Positions 62,734 to 64,000 of a DNA stretch of 64,000 nucleotides are shown in pieces. Under the pieces are notes generated by a model. That model did no database searches, was not told the origin of the DNA, and saw only the letters and a list, made by a program, of their open reading frames with translations. Source of the stretch: Aeromicrobium phragmitis (lineage in GTDB: Bacteria; Actinomycetota; Actinomycetes; Propionibacteriales; Nocardioidaceae); the NCBI RefSeq assembly GCF_003674095.1, contig NZ_RDBF01000012.1, positions 1 through 64,000 of the forward strand, in the 5' to 3' direction. Numbering within the stretch: the stretch's first letter is position 1; the number at the start of each line of letters is the position of its first letter. The position numbers and the translations under genes are program-made.

Positions 62734-64000
62734 GCCAGCTCCCTCAGCTGTCCGGCGACCTCTGCGGCCACCGCATGGGCCAAGGTCTCGGGGGTGTCCT
62801 CGTCGCGTTCGGGGATGAGGCGGTGAACGGTCCCGAACTCGAACAGGTCGAAGGCGCTGATCCGCTGGGCGACGGCCAGTTCCTCCGCGTGGTCGATGTC
62901 GCCGTGAACGATGGCGCTGGCGCCTTCGGGCGGCAGCGGTGACAGCCATGCGTTCTCGGTGGCGACGACCCGGGCGGCCGGCAAGAGTGCGAGGGCCCCG
63001 CCACCGCATCCCTGCCCGAGCAGTACTGACACGGACGGTACGCGCACCGTCGACATCTGACTGATGCAGCGCGCGATCTCACCCGCGATCGCGCCCTCCT
63101 CGGCCTGCGGAGACAGTTCGGCGCCGGGAGTGTCGATGAACGAGACCAGCGGGAGGCCGAGCTCGTTGGCGAGCCGAATGCCCCGGCGAGCCTCACGCAG
63201 CGCCGCCGGGCCCATCGGCTTGACACGCGTCTGCGTCGTGCGGTCCTGACCCACCACGACACAGGGCACGCCGTCGAGCCGCGCGATGGCCACGATCATC
63301 GCCGAATCGCGCTCACCCTTCTCGGTGCCCTGCAGCCGGATCGTCGCGTCACTGCCGTAGCGCAGCACCTCGCGTACACCGACCCGATCGGCACGGCGAG
63401 TGAGTTGAACCGAGGTCCAGGTGTCCCGCCGGCGCGTGACGGGTTCGCTTCGCCGATGTCGCTGCGGATCGGCGACCGGATCGACCAGCAGCGACAACGC
63501 GGTGTCCACGATGGACGGCAGTTCCTCGGGCAGCACGACGGCGTCGATGATCCCGCGGTTCGCGAGGTTGTCGGACGTCTGGACGTTCGGCGGGAAGGGC
63601 GCGCCGTTGAGCAGCTCGTACACCTTCGGGCCGAGGAAGCCGACCAGCGCACCGGGCTCGGCGATGGTGATGTGACCGAGCGACCCCCACGAGGCGAAGA
63701 CACCGCCGGTCGTGGGGTGGCGCAGATACACGAGATAGGGGAGCCCGGCGGCCTTGTGATCCATGAGCGCCCGGGAGATGTCGACCATCGTGACGAAGGC
63801 CGGAGTGCCCTCTTGCATGCGCGTGCCACCGGACGCCGTGGTGGCGAGGATGGGCAGGCCTTCGGCGGTCGCCCGTCGCACGGCCGCGACGATGCGTCCT
63901 GCGGCGGCCTGGCCGATCGAACCGGCGAGGAACCGGAACTCGTTGATCACCACCGCGACCGGCCGGCCCTTGACCGTCGCGCGCCCGGTGACGATCGACT
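62730..64000 (-). CDS. Acetyl/acyl-CoA carboxylase carboxyltransferase, fused beta-alpha subunits (5' end outside window)
   Basis: The frame is open to the right edge, so the start lies outside; 423 codons are seen. The first half has the crotonase-like beta part (LPILATTASGGTRMQEGT, GGVFASWGSLGHITIAEPGA with GFLGPKVYE). After a linker near TRRRDTWTSVQ the alpha part follows (GLPLVSFIDTPGAELSPQAE, VSVLLGQGCGGGALALLPA). This is the AccD3-like, fused type. It transfers carboxyl from biotin to acyl-CoA in fatty-acid synthesis. The 3' end overlaps mshD by 4 bases. Confidence 0.88.
   Translation of the reverse strand, partial: SIVTGRATVKGRPVAVVINEFRFLAGSIGQAAAGRIVAAVRRATAEGLPILATTASGGTRMQEGTPAFVTMVDISRALMDHKAAGLPYLVYLRHPTTGGVFASWGSLGHITIAEPGALVGFLGPKVYELLNGAPFPPNVQTSDNLANRGIIDAVVLPEELPSIVDTALSLLVDPVADPQRHRRSEPVTRRRDTWTSVQLTRRADRVGVREVLRYGSDATIRLQGTEKGERDSAMIVAIARLDGVPCVVVGQDRTTQTRVKPMGPAALREARRGIRLANELGLPLVSFIDTPGAELSPQAEEGAIAGEIARCISQMSTVRVPSVSVLLGQGCGGGALALLPAARVVATENAWLSPLPPEGASAIVHGDIDHAEELAVAQRISAFDLFEFGTVHRLIPERDEDTPETLAHAVAAEVAGQLRELA

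Overview
The window is high-GC DNA from an actinomycete. Evidence is the mycothiol genes (mshA, mshD), the SenX3-RegX3 two-component pair, CarD, a MutT1-type Nudix/phosphatase fusion, many GTG starts and ATGA/GTGA overlaps. A truncated DUF222 (13E12-type) gene and the many 'GGTGGTCGAGTAG...CGTATCGAGACC' repeats fit Nocardioidaceae, perhaps Aeromicrobium, but the genus is an inference.

Layout. 1-733: partial DUF222 gene and a repeat cluster. 734-17032: mixed metabolism, with the membrane Fe-S oxidoreductase EtfD, an MBL-fold protein, a nitrilase/transporter operon with its divergent TrmB-like regulator, two surface proteins with sortase-type C-termini, an MFS transporter, a potassium channel, GNAT, Nudix-like and GOLPH3-like proteins, an ankyrin protein and a cupin. 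17094-20052: TPP riboswitch followed by the ECF transporter operon ykoE-ykoD-ykoC. 20159-21802: a low-GC, isolated P-loop ATPase, the clearest sign of horizontal transfer. 21972-27060: OFA-type MFS, then a three-gene ABC exporter module lying between two decayed copies of a glyoxalase-fold gene. 27082-32902: typA, a DGPF/ECF42 sigma pair, a MarR-MFS efflux operon. 32911-40546: BCCT transporter, SDR-LysR pair, YeiH-type exporter, mshA-YbjN-DsbA-gpm. 40552-51034: repeats, regX3-senX3, phoU, carD, ispF, cysS, rlmB, a tandem repeat array, and a PepSY/histidine kinase/response regulator set. 51077-64000: a nested inverted repeat, pstSCAB, mutT1, a lipoprotein, small genes, ppk, mshD and an acetyl-CoA carboxylase carboxyltransferase that runs off the end.

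The unifying theme of the second half is phosphate. senX3-regX3, phoU, pstSCAB and ppk are all present, and I can see GTTCACC-type direct repeats with about 11-bp spacing in front of senX3/phoU, pstS and ppk, so these dispersed genes probably form one regulon.

The most unusual sequence-level observation is that the long form of the dispersed repeat lies in frame inside ykoD, where it makes up about 50 residues of the linker between the two ATPase domains. No rRNA, tRNA, CRISPR array or intact transposase gene was seen.
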